Notes under the pieces: generated by a model
Database searches by the model: none
The model's input: only the letters and a program-made list of their open reading frames with translations
What the model was told of the DNA's origin: nothing
Translations under genes and position numbers: made by a program
Part shown: in pieces, positions 13,701-24,419 of the stretch
How positions within the stretch are numbered: position 1 is the stretch's first letter
Layout of the letters: each line of letters begins with the position of its first letter
NCBI GenBank assembly: GCA_028015205.1
Contig: CM051516.1
Span: 61,322,230-61,386,229 of the forward strand
Source: Mytilisepta virgata
Taxonomy: Eukaryota; Mollusca; Bivalvia; Mytilida; Mytilidae
Direction: 5' to 3'
Length of the DNA stretch: 64,000 nucleotides

Positions 13701-16421
13701 AATCAAATTAAATATAAATTATAGATTAAATGACAGAGAGCCAAAACTAGAAAGATCAATTTATTATTTGAAAACAGACTAAAGTTTATACAGGATTACT
13801 TGTTTGAAAATAAATAGGCTAATCTAGATTAAATTAAATTTTATTTTATTAGTCTTTTTAATATTAAAATATTTAAGATTACTTGAGTAAACAAACCTAC
13901 ATTGTAAGACTATTATGAAAGCTCTGAGAATTTTGAATATACCTTTAATCATAGACATAAAAGAGACAAATTGGGAAGAGCTGAAATAAACTGTGATGAA
14001 TTATATCATAAGTGTGAATCAGTTCATCTGTCTGTCACATGTACTGTTATCTTTCACTGAAGTAATCAAGCACATTGATTATATAATTGGGATGCTAATT
14101 TGTCATCTTAAGCTGATTCTTTACAGAGGATATTTGGACATACACGTAGTAATTTTTACTCTTCAGTTTAACCGCATAAACAAGTGTTGTTGTTGCTGTC
14201 TTTACTGGTTTACCTAAGGGTGCCTTATATTTTCTGTTTCTTTTCATTAATTTAAGTATAATACAATACAAGAAAATGGGGCAACAAGCATCATTGAGAT
14301 TTCATATAGGATTGAACATTGTGATCTTGAGGTTGCATAGTGGCCTTAAGCAAGGAACAACAGCCCAAAGGCAAGCACTAATAAATTACAGACACTGATT
14401 TTAAAAAAGTTTAAAAGAGTAATTAGAACCCCACCCCCCAAGAATGTAGAAAAGAGACCGCCAATCAAAAAACAGTCCTGGTTTTGGATGGCCACATACA
14501 AAATGTGGCAGGGTTAAACATGTGTCTGAGTGCTAAATCCTCCTGCTAAATCATAAAAATGGCCATAACAAAGGGGAGACAAATAAGAAAAATCTGTTCC
14601 AATAAGTAGAAGTCTAGTTTTGTTCTAGTGGATTTGGAGATCGGATGCTGTCTTCTTGACATTTTACTCCTTATCCTTTATTTTTCATATTTTGTGTTTG
14701 TTCTTTGTCATTCAGGACATAACTAGGCAGACTCCTATTGATATTGGCACGTTAAAAAAAGGAGTAGGTAAACAAGGTCAAATTAAAGTGCATTAAAACT
14801 TGGGGGTTGGACATGGGGCTACTTAGTGAAATGAAAGGTATATGATAACAGCCTCAAAGATATATGATAACAGCCTCAAAGATATATGATAACAGCCTCA
14901 TACTGTTGAATATATGGATGTAGAAACTAATTAAGGATGCTCGCTGGTCATGTTTTGGTCTTTTTGTCAGATTTTCGGAATCCTCAGGTTTTATCCATTT
15001 CTTAAACATGAAATGTTTTGCCCATGAATCCCCACTTTTTCTTTTATAATTCAATCATATATACCTTGATATGGTATTTGACAAAATTTTATGAAATTCT
15101 TATTTTTTCATACATTTTTGAGAGACTGAAGTTGCAATGCAAAAACAATGAAAAATCCAGAGAAAACCCTTTTTCTTCAAATTTTCAAGGCTCTACAGCT
15201 CTAAAATGAGCACATGAACCTATATTTTTTTCATGCTTATTTGTTTACTATTCATATGTTCTCTCAAACAAAAACACCTATTTCAAATCCTATTTATTTC
15301 CTATTAGACCAGCGATCATCCTTAATATACTCTTTGCATCTAGAATTTAATATATTACATGTTGAATTTTTAATGAATTAAATTATGTGTTTGTTATTGT
15401 AGGAAAAGATGAAATCTCTTCAACCTTTGGAAGCTCAAATTTCAATGGTGCAAGTGAAAACCGATTTGGTGAGTATTATCAAGATTATGTATATATTACA
15501 AAAATAAAAAAAAATCTACAGATAGGTATCAAATTTTAGTATGATGGTATTAGTGGCTTTCAATAAAAATATCATTTATTATTTATTACAATATAAGGAA
15601 AGTACATTACTACTGATACGACAGTTGTTTTGTATCAGTTACTTTCTGGTCGGATGAATAATTCTGTATTAAAATCTTTTTCGCTTCACTTAATGGAACA
15701 AGATAATCTGAATAGTTAATGTATTTGTTCATGTTATCATGTGATTTAGAAATATATACATTGTATATTGATTTCAAAAATAAATCTGAAGAATTTGTTT
15801 TACATTATCGAAACTTCAGTGTTCGATCAGTTTATTTGTAGTTATGAAAAACCCTTTCAACAACATGGCAATCAAGGTCTACTTAGGGAATCCACTGTTA
15901 ATATTTAAATCTTCTTTTCACTTAATTTCTTACCAAAATAACATTTACAATTTATACATTATATAATTTGCAATAGAGGTCTTCCAGAGAGCTTAAATTT
16001 TTAATAAGAGTGTACTTTAGAGGCTCAATTGTTTGACCTCCTGTTATACTTAGAAAAAGGGAAATTTATTATTGCAAAAAATTGATATTGAGATCCTATC
16101 ATTTTGATAATATGCAAAACACTTTTATAGTGGTTAGAGATTTCAGGATTTACATGTCAGTATGAATTTGAGGGAAGTGTTAAAGTTTCGGCTTGAGTAA
16201 AACAGGCATATTTACAAATTATATATTTTCCAGGATCTACAGCAACCACAAACAAGTCATGGAATTATGACAAGAGAGGATTTAGTTACTCATCATTTGG
16301 GTCATCAAATAATGGTACAAACTCAGTAAACATTTCACAAAATAATAATAAAAACTCTGCTTCATCACAGTACAGTCCGTTTGGAAACTCTCGAGGAAAT
16401 CAAGACAGTTCTTTATGGTGA
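7628..16421 (+). CDS. C-terminal part of an unidentified FG/Ser/Asn-rich protein (four exons)
   Basis: Joined exons: 7,628-7,723; 10,061-10,195; 15,403-15,468; 16,234-16,421. Each internal exon is flanked by AG and GT and all joins are phase 1 (lengths 96, 135, 66, 188). One frame therefore runs through about 160 codons to TGA at 16,419-16,421. The protein is hydrophilic and low in complexity, with FG dipeptides in AQFG, STFG, RFG, SSFG and PFG contexts and an end on DSSLW. I see no catalytic motif, signal peptide or membrane segment. FG dipeptides occur in nucleoporins and trafficking adaptors, but five are too few to assign it. The 5' exons are outside the window or unrecognised. Introns hold a Penelope tail and several short repeats. 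Confidence is high for the exon chain and low for identity. Confidence 0.72.
7743..7874 (+). mobile_element. fragment of a TA-flanked short transposon (pogo/Tc1-like ends)
   Basis: Matches the two ends of the element at 26,770-27,759 without its central 0.8 kb. It ends ATAACGAGAGTCAACTG followed by TA, and its left end is truncated. It shows the pre-insertion state of the larger copy. It lies in the first intron seen, 20 bp after an exon. Confidence 0.7.
9221..9435 (+). mobile_element. 3' tail of a Penelope-like element (subfamily 1)
   Basis: Carries GGAACTGCTTACCCTTCCGG, then TATAGGAGTTCGTGTTGTTC and an end at TGATTGCTCCTTAG...TTTGTCCTC. The same tail follows a Penelope-type reverse transcriptase end on the minus strand at 16,770-17,352 and recurs at 59,240-59,492. 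It is 5'-truncated and within an intron. Confidence 0.75.
9913..10020 (+). repeat. two tandem 51-bp units
   Basis: Two copies of a unit starting CTTTATTATTAC and containing AACAGTGAATGAG, period 51 bp, with a few differences. It is intronic, 40 bp before the next exon. Confidence 0.85.
10061..10195 (+). CDS. exon of the FG-rich gene
   Basis: The acceptor is TTTAATTTCAG and the donor is AAAAG|GTACAG. 135 bp, phase 1-1, 44 whole codons, including AQFGIDNVWS and YYSRYGGVK. Its frame joins both neighbours. Confidence 0.75.
11466..12000 (+). repeat. 415-bp dispersed repeat bounded by local duplication
   Basis: 11,546-11,960 is nearly the same as 57,848-58,262 (TATCGACCTGCTGAGGCCTT, GTTGACCCGAATATATCAGG, CTCACTCGCCGAAAAA). 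Its 3' third is itself a fold-back: TGTAAAATATAAGCC and GGCTGATATTTTACGATA are near complements. A phrase of about 40 bp (TTGGTGGCTGTGAGTTATA) sits just before and just after this copy. It is intronic. Confidence 0.85.
12484..12579 (+). repeat. three tandem 30-bp units
   Basis: CAGAACTCAATGTTACAG plus ATTATGATATT, three times. The third copy carries an extra GTCATGACA-like segment. Looks recent because units 1 and 2 are identical. Confidence 0.9.
13162..13280. repeat. 119-bp fold-back (hairpin) element
   Basis: The arms begin AATTCACAGTGGCTTCAAAA and run about 50 bp with very few mismatches around a central ATGGCAAAATATTTGGCAT loop. It has no coding potential and looks like a fold-back MITE in an intron. 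Confidence 0.85.
14839..14900 (+). repeat. nearly three tandem 22-bp units
   Basis: TATATGATAACAGCCTCAAA plus GA, two full units and a partial third. Intronic. Confidence 0.9.
14935..15321. mobile_element. 387-bp piggyBac-like MITE flanked by TTAA
   Basis: Ends are GGATGCTCGCTGGTC and its near reverse complement GACCAGCGATCATCC. TTAA stands directly outside both ends (14,931-14,934 and 15,322-15,325). A TTAA duplication is the hallmark of piggyBac insertion. The minus-strand open frame inside has no transposase motif. Intronic. Confidence 0.65.
15403..15468 (+). CDS. exon of the FG-rich gene
   Basis: The acceptor is TTGTTATTGTAG and the donor is TTTG|GTGAGT, a strong consensus. 66 bp, phase 1-1, with STFGSSNFNG and ENRF. 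Small but supported by frame on both sides. Confidence 0.75.
16234..16421 (+). CDS. terminal coding exon of the FG-rich gene
   Basis: The acceptor is ATATTTTCCAG. 62 codons in the phase required by the previous exon, then TGA at 16,419-16,421. Rich in Ser and Asn (NNNKNSASS) with SSFG and PFG motifs, ending on DSSLW. Noncoding, presumably 3' UTR, follows. A Penelope fragment begins about 350 bp downstream. Confidence 0.8.
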
Positions 16422-16769
16422 TCTATGCATATTGTAATTGTAGCTTTAAATTTTGATTTGTTTTGTTGAATTGTTGACTGTGAGCTATTACTGTGGTTAC
16501 AAACGAGCATTTTAAGCTCATTCAGCTAGTCATAGTTCTGTGATATCTTATGGTAAAAATATTTTTACTTAAAACATTTTTTGTTTGATGAAACACTTAA
16601 GTTGATTCTATTGCTCCATGATGTAACAGTACTGACGTCACCTAGCTTAACATCGATAAAACATTATTTTTTTGTCTTCTTCACTCGTTTTCTCATGTCC
16701 ATTCAAAGAAAAAAATCATTGATGAAAAATTATTGATCATATAAACAAAATCAACAAGTTGATATAAAA

Positions 16770-17352
16770 AGGACAAATATACCTAAGGAGCAATCAAAAA
16801 AACGTAATCCATTGGACAGACAAACCCGGGAAGACAAACGAACAACCACAAGCACAACAAATAAACACAGAAAACTGAAAACAATGAACAACACGAACTC
16901 CTATAAAAACCAGGAGTGAACCCAGGTGCTCCGGAAGGGTAAGCAGTTCCTGCTCCGTATACGGCACCCGTCGTGAAGTTCAACAAAGTCAATCCGGTGG
17001 AAGTCACAAATCGTAGGAGGCACATGAAAGGTTACGACAGTGGGAACAGGTCCAACATCATCTTAGATATTGGAACACTGTAATGGTCAATCAATTCATG
17101 ATGACGACCGTAAAATTTCTTAAGTGATGACATCAACTTATCCCTGATAAAACCCTGGTTAAGAAGCTTTTGTGACAGCAGTAATCCTCTTTGTCGAAAG
17201 TCAGGGTAACTCACGCATGCCCTTGAAAATCGGATAAGCTGAGAAACGTAGACGCCATATGCAGGCGATGCTGGTATATTGCTACTTAAGAAGGGAAAAT
17301 TAACAATAGGAAAGTTGAAGTCATCACGTTTGTCATAATTCACGTTTGTCAT
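16770..17352 (-). pseudogene. 5'-truncated Penelope-like element: end of RT ORF plus 3' tail
   Basis: Reading the minus strand, an open frame from 17,352 to 17,032 gives the C-terminal part of a Penelope-type reverse transcriptase. It contains [25 protein letters not shown] and KKFYGRHHEL, and the same segment follows the YIDD block at 50,853-51,275. A stop ends it at 17,032 and the subfamily-1 tail runs to about 16,770. The catalytic YxDD region is missing, so it is a dead copy. Confidence 0.85.
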
Positions 17353-18520
17353 ATTTCATGCGATTATTAGAGTGAATTATAATTAACTGTTCCTATATCA
17401 TAAAGAATCGTTTGGTAAAGTTTCCAGAAACTACATTAAAAGGAACTTATTGGTTATACATGTGGATGGTTGGATTATTATCCAATGAAATTTCAACATT
17501 TTTATTTTATTATACATTGAATCAAATGGAACAAGATTCATTAGAATCAGAAACATCAAGTTTTGAATTGTTATCATTGTCATCAAAGAGAAATACAAAA
17601 CTTTGTACATTTGTAGTACATATTAAAATGGTTGTAATTGAACCATAGCTTGGAACTTTTTTGGGGTCCTCTCTGGTGTACACATATTAAAACTGATCTA
17701 CTTAATGCACATTAATTTCACTGAAAAGATTATTTAGTACATATGTTGTAAATATTTTAGTTTAGATGATTAAATAATAGGTTATGGAACTTGTTTATTT
17801 TTTTTTAGTAGATTGAGAAACAAGTTAAAGCACCTTAAACTAAATTTTAAATTAAATTACATATCTACAGAGGAGTCTTAAATGTGCAAAGGTTCTTACT
17901 CTCCATGGATATCAGATGGCATCATTCAACAAGATCATCCTTGCAAAGGGTGTCACAAATTTGATCCCTGAAGTTTTATTGAGGACAAGAAACAAAATGG
18001 GGGTCCTAAATGGCTTTGTTTTAAAATTTTCTGACCATTGCAGCCTGGATCCTTGCTAGATGGTCTGTAACAATGCATAAAAATAAACAAAACTTATATG
18101 TTAAGAAAATCATGTTTTCAGCTGATCAGAACTATGCTTGTGATAATAATTTTTATATATTCAATATTTTACTTAAAAAATAATGAACACAATTCATTAA
18201 ACACCAAACTTTAATTGAAATATGGAATAGCATGGTTTTTATTCATGTAACTTGAAATAAAAAAATTGTGGACTATTAAGTCTTTCATTGTCCCACCTCT
18301 TGCCAAAATGATTGGCTGCTTTAATTTACAAACTAGTTTTAAACTATTCTCTTTGATATTTCTTGCATAATAAATATTAAGGAAAATAGATCTGATGCTC
18401 ATATAAAAGTAAGATTATTGGTCTGTATCTAGTAAATTGATAAAGATTTGCTATAAGATTCAATATTGCAGAAGGCATTTATCAATCTTCTCTCTAAACC
18501 AGTTTACTAAGAAGATAATT
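17353..18520. other. noncoding, no feature assigned
   Basis: AT-rich. A 78-codon open frame at 17,412-17,648 has no recognisable motif and no splice or promoter support, so I do not call it a gene. Confidence 0.5.
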
Positions 18521-18524
18521 ATTG

Positions 18525-18670
18525 TGGGAAACACCAATAGGTTATCTCCCTTTACCATGTTCCTCAAGGGAGATAATAGAATAGCCTCAGTTTAGCCCTA
18601 AGAAACCTATACTATTACATTTATCTCCATTTGAAACCCTGGTTAAGGGAGATAACCAACTAATTTCTCC
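18525..18670. repeat. GGGAGATAA inverted-repeat cluster
   Basis: Four occurrences of GGGAGATAA or its complement within about 140 bp, in alternating orientation (for example TTATCTCCCTTT and AAGGGAGATAA). The same phrase forms the fold-back at 27,149-27,305, so they are probably one family. Confidence 0.6.
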
Positions 18671-20145
18671 CTTTGGTTGTTAGTTAAAATACTTATGTCT
18701 GTTATATGTATTAATTAAGATCACAAATATGAAGAATTAATAAAATTTAAATATCTTTTAAGAATAAAACATAAACAGTACCAACAGTGTAGGAAATGAA
18801 TTTAACTTTATTTGTAGATGAAATTCTGTATTTTTGATTACATTTGAAATTTACAAGAATTGTTGAGGAAATATATATGTTAAAATTGTGATGGGTTATA
18901 ATGATATCATGATATTGTGGATTCATTATATTCCTTTGGAATCCAATTTTCATGCTTTTTACAGATTATTCTGTGACCACCAATTTAATTATGTTGTAGA
19001 GAGTTATTATTAGAATTTACCAAACCACAAAATAATATATCATGAAAATGAGAATTTTGCATCAAACCATAAAAAATAATGCATGGTAAAATTATAAATG
19101 AATCCACAATACATATTTAAAAGAAATAGCAGTAGACACTGTTTAGATATTGTAGATTGTTACAAATTCAAATGGTTAAAGATGGCATTTAAATTTGATT
19201 TCATGTTTTAAATTGCACTTAAATGACTTGATTCAATTCACTAAAATGTGATTTGACTCATTCAATTGTTAAGCAGATAAAATAGAATTTTAATTTTTAT
19301 TTTGCATTTGTAAGAATTACATTTGTCATAAAACTTTGCATTTATTTTTCTTTCTTATTTGTTATATAATGAATTTTATGGAAATCAAAAATATTTTTGT
19401 CATTAAATATGCATTTAAATTGTATGTTGTTAATTTATTAGAGAGAACAAGAGAAACCAGATGTAATATATAAATATTGTTCTAGAATTAGAAAAAGAAT
19501 CTGAAATTTCATGTAAAAGGCTTGTTTAGCAGGTGAAATTTTTCTTATTATGATCAAAACCATAGACATTTTATACTATGGAAAAGTATTATCATGCAAG
19601 GCAATTAAAGCTCCACATAAAATTTACCTGAACAATTTTTTGGCAGATCTGGATCAACAGCTAAAATCAGGAAAAATTTAGCCTTACAGGTTTGAAGGGG
19701 TTTTTTTTTCCAGAATTTATCTCTGATATGAAGCTCACCATTAAGAATGGTTGGTTTATTGTATGATTGATCAACAAAATGAAATTACATAAATTTTGAA
19801 TTAGTAGTAAATTTATAACATTTTACAAAAATATCCTCACCTGCTCAATATTTCCATCATCTCATAAGATTTAAAAGCTTGAATCCCAGTTTACAGATAT
19901 GTGTACCATAATGTTATATAAACTGTTGTACTTGTGGAATGTTATACTGATATTTTTATTATCAGTGCCAACGAATTATTGTAATTTGTAGGTTTATTGA
20001 AGATTAAATTGATTTCTCCTTTATTGTTTCCATTGATTTCATAATAAAACTAATTTCATGTTGATGATATTTTAGTTATCATTTGTATTGATAATTTATT
20101 TAGCAGTTAAAATATTTTTTAATTGTCATAAGCCTTGTGAGCTAT
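18671..20145. other. AT-rich noncoding DNA
   Basis: Long AT-rich stretch with no exon, palindrome or shared repeat that I can support. Confidence 0.5.
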
Positions 20146-20346
20146 TTCCTTAGCTGAAATTTGGCTTCCTATTTCGGTATTTTTGACTATGAGTACTTCT
20201 TGTTTAAATATGAGTTTGGTTTTTGGTCTCCCAAATGTTTCGGTTTTAATGCTGCTGATGAGAGGTAACTCCTTGAAATGCGTTGTATACAGCATAATAT
20301 AAATTTACTATATCTAATATTAGTATCTTTGGATTGTTATTTTTTT
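20146..20346 (+). repeat. partial copy of the repeat forming the 40-kb inverted pair
   Basis: Shares TGAAATTTGGCTTCCTATTT, GGTTTTAATGCTGCTGATGA and TAATATTAGTATCTTTGGAT with 40,018-40,442 in the same orientation, and with 40,757-41,225 inverted. It lacks the left part of that unit. Confidence 0.85.
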
Positions 20347-21344
20347 TGTTTTCTTCACTTGGTTTGAATTTTTCAATTGTAATCATCCTTTGTTGTCAGT
20401 CATTAACTCTTTAAAACATCTCTGGAACTAAACTGTGAGTTTGAACCAAACTTGATGTGAATGTTCCTTAGGGTGTGTAGTTTATATAAATAATTTAGTA
20501 TACAAACAAATGGCTGTTGTTACTATAAAAGGTCGTATTGTGAAAGTATGTTTAAGAGTTTCATGTCGAAATTTTCTTTCAGATAGAGATAAAATTGTTA
20601 CCTCTTTAATTTTTAAATCTTTGAATATTGCTTTGTCTTCTAAAATGCTGTCAATACTAAATGGCTTTTGTTGTCTGATTCTTCACTTTATCATGTCAGT
20701 TGTATAAATCTATTAAGTTACCACTTTAATGAAGATTTGGTGTAAAATCTGCTGACAACACTTTATTGGGTAAATATTCATATTTTATGTTAGTAAACGA
20801 CAGGCATAGCAAGTTTACCTAGTTGTCAGTAAACATAGTGCACTCATTACCTTTAGATTTTATCCTTTATATCTTTCGCTTCAAGTTCTAAACTACTTTA
20901 ACATATTTTTAATGTGTCTCATTTTGATGCATAGTTAAAACTTGTAAAGAAATATATAATATACATGTATATGTATTCACAGTTGGTTGATCACAAATAG
21001 AAAAATACACATGTATCAATGAAACCAATTTTAACGGTTTCTAAGCAAAACCATTACAAGTGAATTTTCCATTTTTTAATTTTTCATCACACTGTTCAAC
21101 ATAGAAAGCTATACAAAAGACTTGAAATAGATTACAAAATCCAAGTTTGTCAATGTTTCAACTTAAAAATATTTATACTAAATGATTTAATAGGACATTA
21201 GGCTGACTACGAATTACTTCAACAATCTTGATATTTTTGGTCTACTGGCTGGGCAAATGATGCTGTTTCCTGTAAACTCTCAACTCTAAAATGTATAAAA
21301 AAAAAATTTTAAACAGATTTCCAGACAAACAAATCAAAATAACA

Positions 21345-21470
21345 TTGTAACCCTAACTGCAACTCTTGCTGCATGTAACTCTAACACTAAACCTTATTCT
21401 AACCGTAAAACTAAATCTAACCCTAACACTAACTCTAACCCCCTAACCTTAATCCTGACTCCACAAACGT
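21345..21470 (+). repeat. degenerate CCCTAA-like (interstitial telomere-type) array
   Basis: Contains AACCCTAACACTAACTCTAA and related ACCNTAA/CTAACNCTAA variants over about 125 bp. It resembles the (TTAGGG)n telomere repeat but is strongly diverged. Interstitial and noncoding. Confidence 0.6.
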
Positions 21471-21859
21471 CTGTGTCTCTAAGACCGCTAATGTATTTAC
21501 CTTCCGGTGAAATGATCCACATTCGTACCAAAGGAATACAATAACAGTGTACCCTTCGAAAGACCCAGAAAACATATGGAATATATTGGGAGATTAATCA
21601 ATCTAGGGTTAAATCATATCCGGTTCTGGTGAGACATTTCCGGTCATTAGAGCTCCCATGTGCTCCGTGACGCATGATAGGTGAACTGTCATTATAAATG
21701 TACTAAAGTTTTTAACTGAATAGTAAAAACGATTCAAAATTTAAAGACAGAATTTCAAGATCTCCCAACCAGACCCTCATATATAGCAAAAGAGAGACAA
21801 TCTCATTATTATGCCCATAACAAATTTAATAAAACATGGATTGAATTTCGAGTTTTAGT

Positions 21860-21990
21860 AATAAATTCTCTGATACCAATTTTGATGCACAAGATGTACA
21901 ATTTGTCGATTTACGACTCATCAGTTGTGCTCAAGACTAAAGTTGAAAACCAAAACAATAAAAACAAGAAGCTGAAGAGCAAATTAAAAA
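21860..21990 (+). repeat. dispersed repeat of the CGACTCATCAG family
   Basis: GATGCACAAGATGTACAATT, TTTACGACTCATCAGTTGTG and GTTGAAAACCAAAACAATA recur near 39,300-39,390 and in part near 25,510, 45,990 and 48,690. The open frame at 21,882-22,211 starts inside this repeat and is therefore not called a gene. Confidence 0.7.
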
Positions 21991-22211
21991 GTGTCAAAAT
22001 GATCAAAAGGGTAAAGCCAAAACCATCTATAAAGGACAGACTTCCACACGAGGGAGATACATTTATACTCCTTAGTTTTTACAAATTTAACGTTTTTGGA
22101 ACAGTAAATTTAAAGTATAAATTTCGGGCTAGTATCGAAATACTTGTAACTGAGCTGATGATTCCGTCAGACACTTGGAACCCACCAGCAGCGATATCGA
22201 CTCAGTTTTAA

Positions 22212-22985
22212 CAAATTTGATTGATATTGTAAATACATTTATGATATATTGCCAAACAAACTTTAAAAAGTATAATAATACATCTTGCATACCAGATGTC
22301 TCAAAAACTGGTCTCCTGGAAAATACTCGTTTTCTTGTGTCTTTAACATCATAATCCTTGATCTTTGGGTCTTTTCGTCTGAGAACAATTCAAAACAAAC
22401 GATAGTAAAACAAACGTATTTTGCCGTAGGAAAATTTGAATCATAATGAAAATATATCGTATTATATATCATAAATTTTTTGACCCAATTTTCTTACTCA
22501 GGTTGGTATTAGTAACGTTTTATTATTATATTTCAAAAATAACTTTTTAATTTTATATTGCATTGTAAATATTCGTCACAGTAATCCACTTATGTGCCAG
22601 AAAAAAATAAATTTATATTCAAAATTGGAGTCGCAGCAATCAACAATCGAGGACACATCAGTCATCAGAAATATATAAAAATTATTTCAAATATTATCAA
22701 TAAAATCTACTCAATCATAATGTTAAAGATATTTTTTATTCAAGGCTTTTAAATCTTATCGATGAAGAGAAAAAAAAATACTCACAAATTTCGCCTCAAA
22801 ATACAGGCTAGGACAACAAACAAAAATATACTGAAAGCACACGCCAATCCAATTAAGGTGCCATTTATGGCATCTAAAATGTACAAAATTGTATATTTGA
22901 ACACCTTCAGTGTTCTTTGCTAAAATCCTGCACATGGTGATTTGATGACATCACGATTGATTACAACTATTATCATTTTTTTATG
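22212..22985. other. noncoding, nothing assigned
   Basis: AT-rich DNA without recognisable repeats or exons. Confidence 0.5.
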
Positions 22986-22989
22986 AGAA

Positions 22990-23165
22990 CGTTCCGGAGC
23001 ACTTGAGTCTATCCACGGTTTTCTGGTGGTGTCATGTTGTTCATATATTTTTAGTATTTAATTGTAGTGTTTGTATTGTTTTGGTCTTGTCTTCGCTGTT
23101 CTCCGGAGTTTTTCAATTGTTTTCGATTTTCCCCTGCTTCGAATCCCTTGGTATTTCTTGACTTC
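22990..23165 (+). mobile_element. 3' tail of a Penelope-like element (subfamily 2)
   Basis: GTTCCGGAGCACTTGAGTCT, TTTTTAGTATTTAATTGTAG and CGCTGTTCTCCGGAGTTTTT match, on the opposite strand, the tails at 50,390-50,620 and 52,350-52,600. No RT sequence is left. Confidence 0.7.
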
Positions 23166-23697
23166 AGTTATGATAATAGTAGAAAAAAGAAACTACGAGA
23201 TAAATATACACTTTGAATTAAGCTATTTTGAATTCGTTGATATCAGTTTTCGTGGTCATAAAGATATATGATTTCAAAATTGAAAAATAAATAAAAAGTA
23301 ATTGTCGCAAATTGTAAAAACATTCCTTAAAAAATTCAGAATTTCAAAATTTTTATACTAAATCAATATTTTTTGCAGTGTAATAGATATATTAATTAGA
23401 TATGTGGTGCATTTTTCTCACAAGCAAACGACGATTTGTGAAACTGTCGATATTTGCACCAAAGAAATTAATATAAGATTTTATACATTAAAAACATAAC
23501 AAATTTGCATTTTAAATCGGTTTATGAAGTGAGTTTCAACCATAACATACCCTTCAGTATGGTATTCGTCTCAACTGCAAATATAAAGAAAAATGTCAGC
23601 TCTTAAGCTTTCTATCGATTTTTATATATTGACAGTCTTCGTAAAACATCAGTTTAAATTATTTTATCACATACCTAGTACTAGATTTATGGATATG

Positions 23698-24015
23698 TGT
23701 AACGACCGGAAGTGAACAATCCATATTTGCACACCTCAGGGTAATAACCCTGTCGCGTGAGGAGATTTCGTCTGTGAGAATTGCCAGTTCCGTTTCCGAT
23801 TTCCGGTTTGGCTGTCGGATCTCACATAGGGGGTGTCGCGTGAGGAGATTTCGTCCGTGAGGATTTAACGTCCCGCATGCGTATAAAGGCGGAACTATTT
23901 CGATGCAGTTCCGGCGTGAGCACCTCATGCGGCTACTAGCATCAGACCGACTGAGTTCGGACCTCAGGCAAACCTTCGGTGCGATATGGGAGACTCGGAT
24001 TAATACCCAGACCCA
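23698..24015 (+). mobile_element. probable solo LTR (about 318 bp) with 4-5 bp target duplication
   Basis: Starts TGTAACGACC and ends CCCAGACCCA. The flanks are ATATG|TG... and ...CA|TATG, a 4-bp (possibly 5-bp) duplication. Its base composition is clearly more GC-rich than the surroundings. It has a TATAAA box at 23,882-23,887 followed by a structured GC-rich segment, as in LTR promoters. The upstream half holds two direct copies of GTCGCGTGAGGAGATTTCGT about 84 bp apart, like a duplicated U3 enhancer. The minus-strand frame across it is a shadow. No internal retroelement sequence is adjacent. Confidence 0.55.
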
Positions 24016-24251
24016 TATGGAGTCGGTCATATATTAATCTATAATTATATAAATATAGAGGGTTTTGTCTATTCAGAAAGCAAAGTCTTTATTTCAAAGA
24101 AAAACCTTGGCAATACCACTTTTCTTTGTTGTATATATATGTGTACAAGGTTATTATTTTCTATAATAACCTAGGACGGGAATTGGCCGATGAAAACCTC
24201 GCTACGCTCGATTTTTCAACAACCAATTCCTGACATTTTGGAGTTATATTG

Positions 24252-24414
24252 TAGCAATGTCAGTAAACACCAGGTGGAGCTGTTTTGGGGGAAGTTATTT
24301 GAAAACTGGATTCCGCTTCTTTACAACCTTTTCCAGCCTATTTTGGGACCCGTATACTGTAAACAAACTGTGGTTTCCGCCCAGTGGCGCCTCTAGTGTT
24401 TACTGACATTGCTA
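24252..24414. mobile_element. 163-bp miniature element with perfect 19-bp inverted ends
   Basis: TAGCAATGTCAGTAAACAC at 24,252-24,270 is exactly inverted at 24,396-24,414. The interior has no coding capacity. The family is unknown. Confidence 0.75.
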
Positions 24415-24419
24415 TATAT

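Noticed and set aside
17412..17648. 78-codon + strand frame after the Penelope fragment
   Set aside because: No motif, no splice partner and AT-rich; probably chance or 3' noncoding sequence.
21345..21470. True telomere or chromosome end
   Set aside because: The CCCTAA-like units are strongly degenerate and the sequence goes on normally on both sides.
23659..24030. 123-codon minus-strand frame with several cysteines
   Set aside because: It spans the proposed solo LTR. The GC-rich composition explains the lack of stops, and the text has no extracellular module pattern that would extend the mosaic gene.
24340..24400. CTCF-like motif around CACTAGAGGCGCC
   Set aside because: It is one base short of the core consensus and lies inside the inverted end of a mini element; too weak without binding data.
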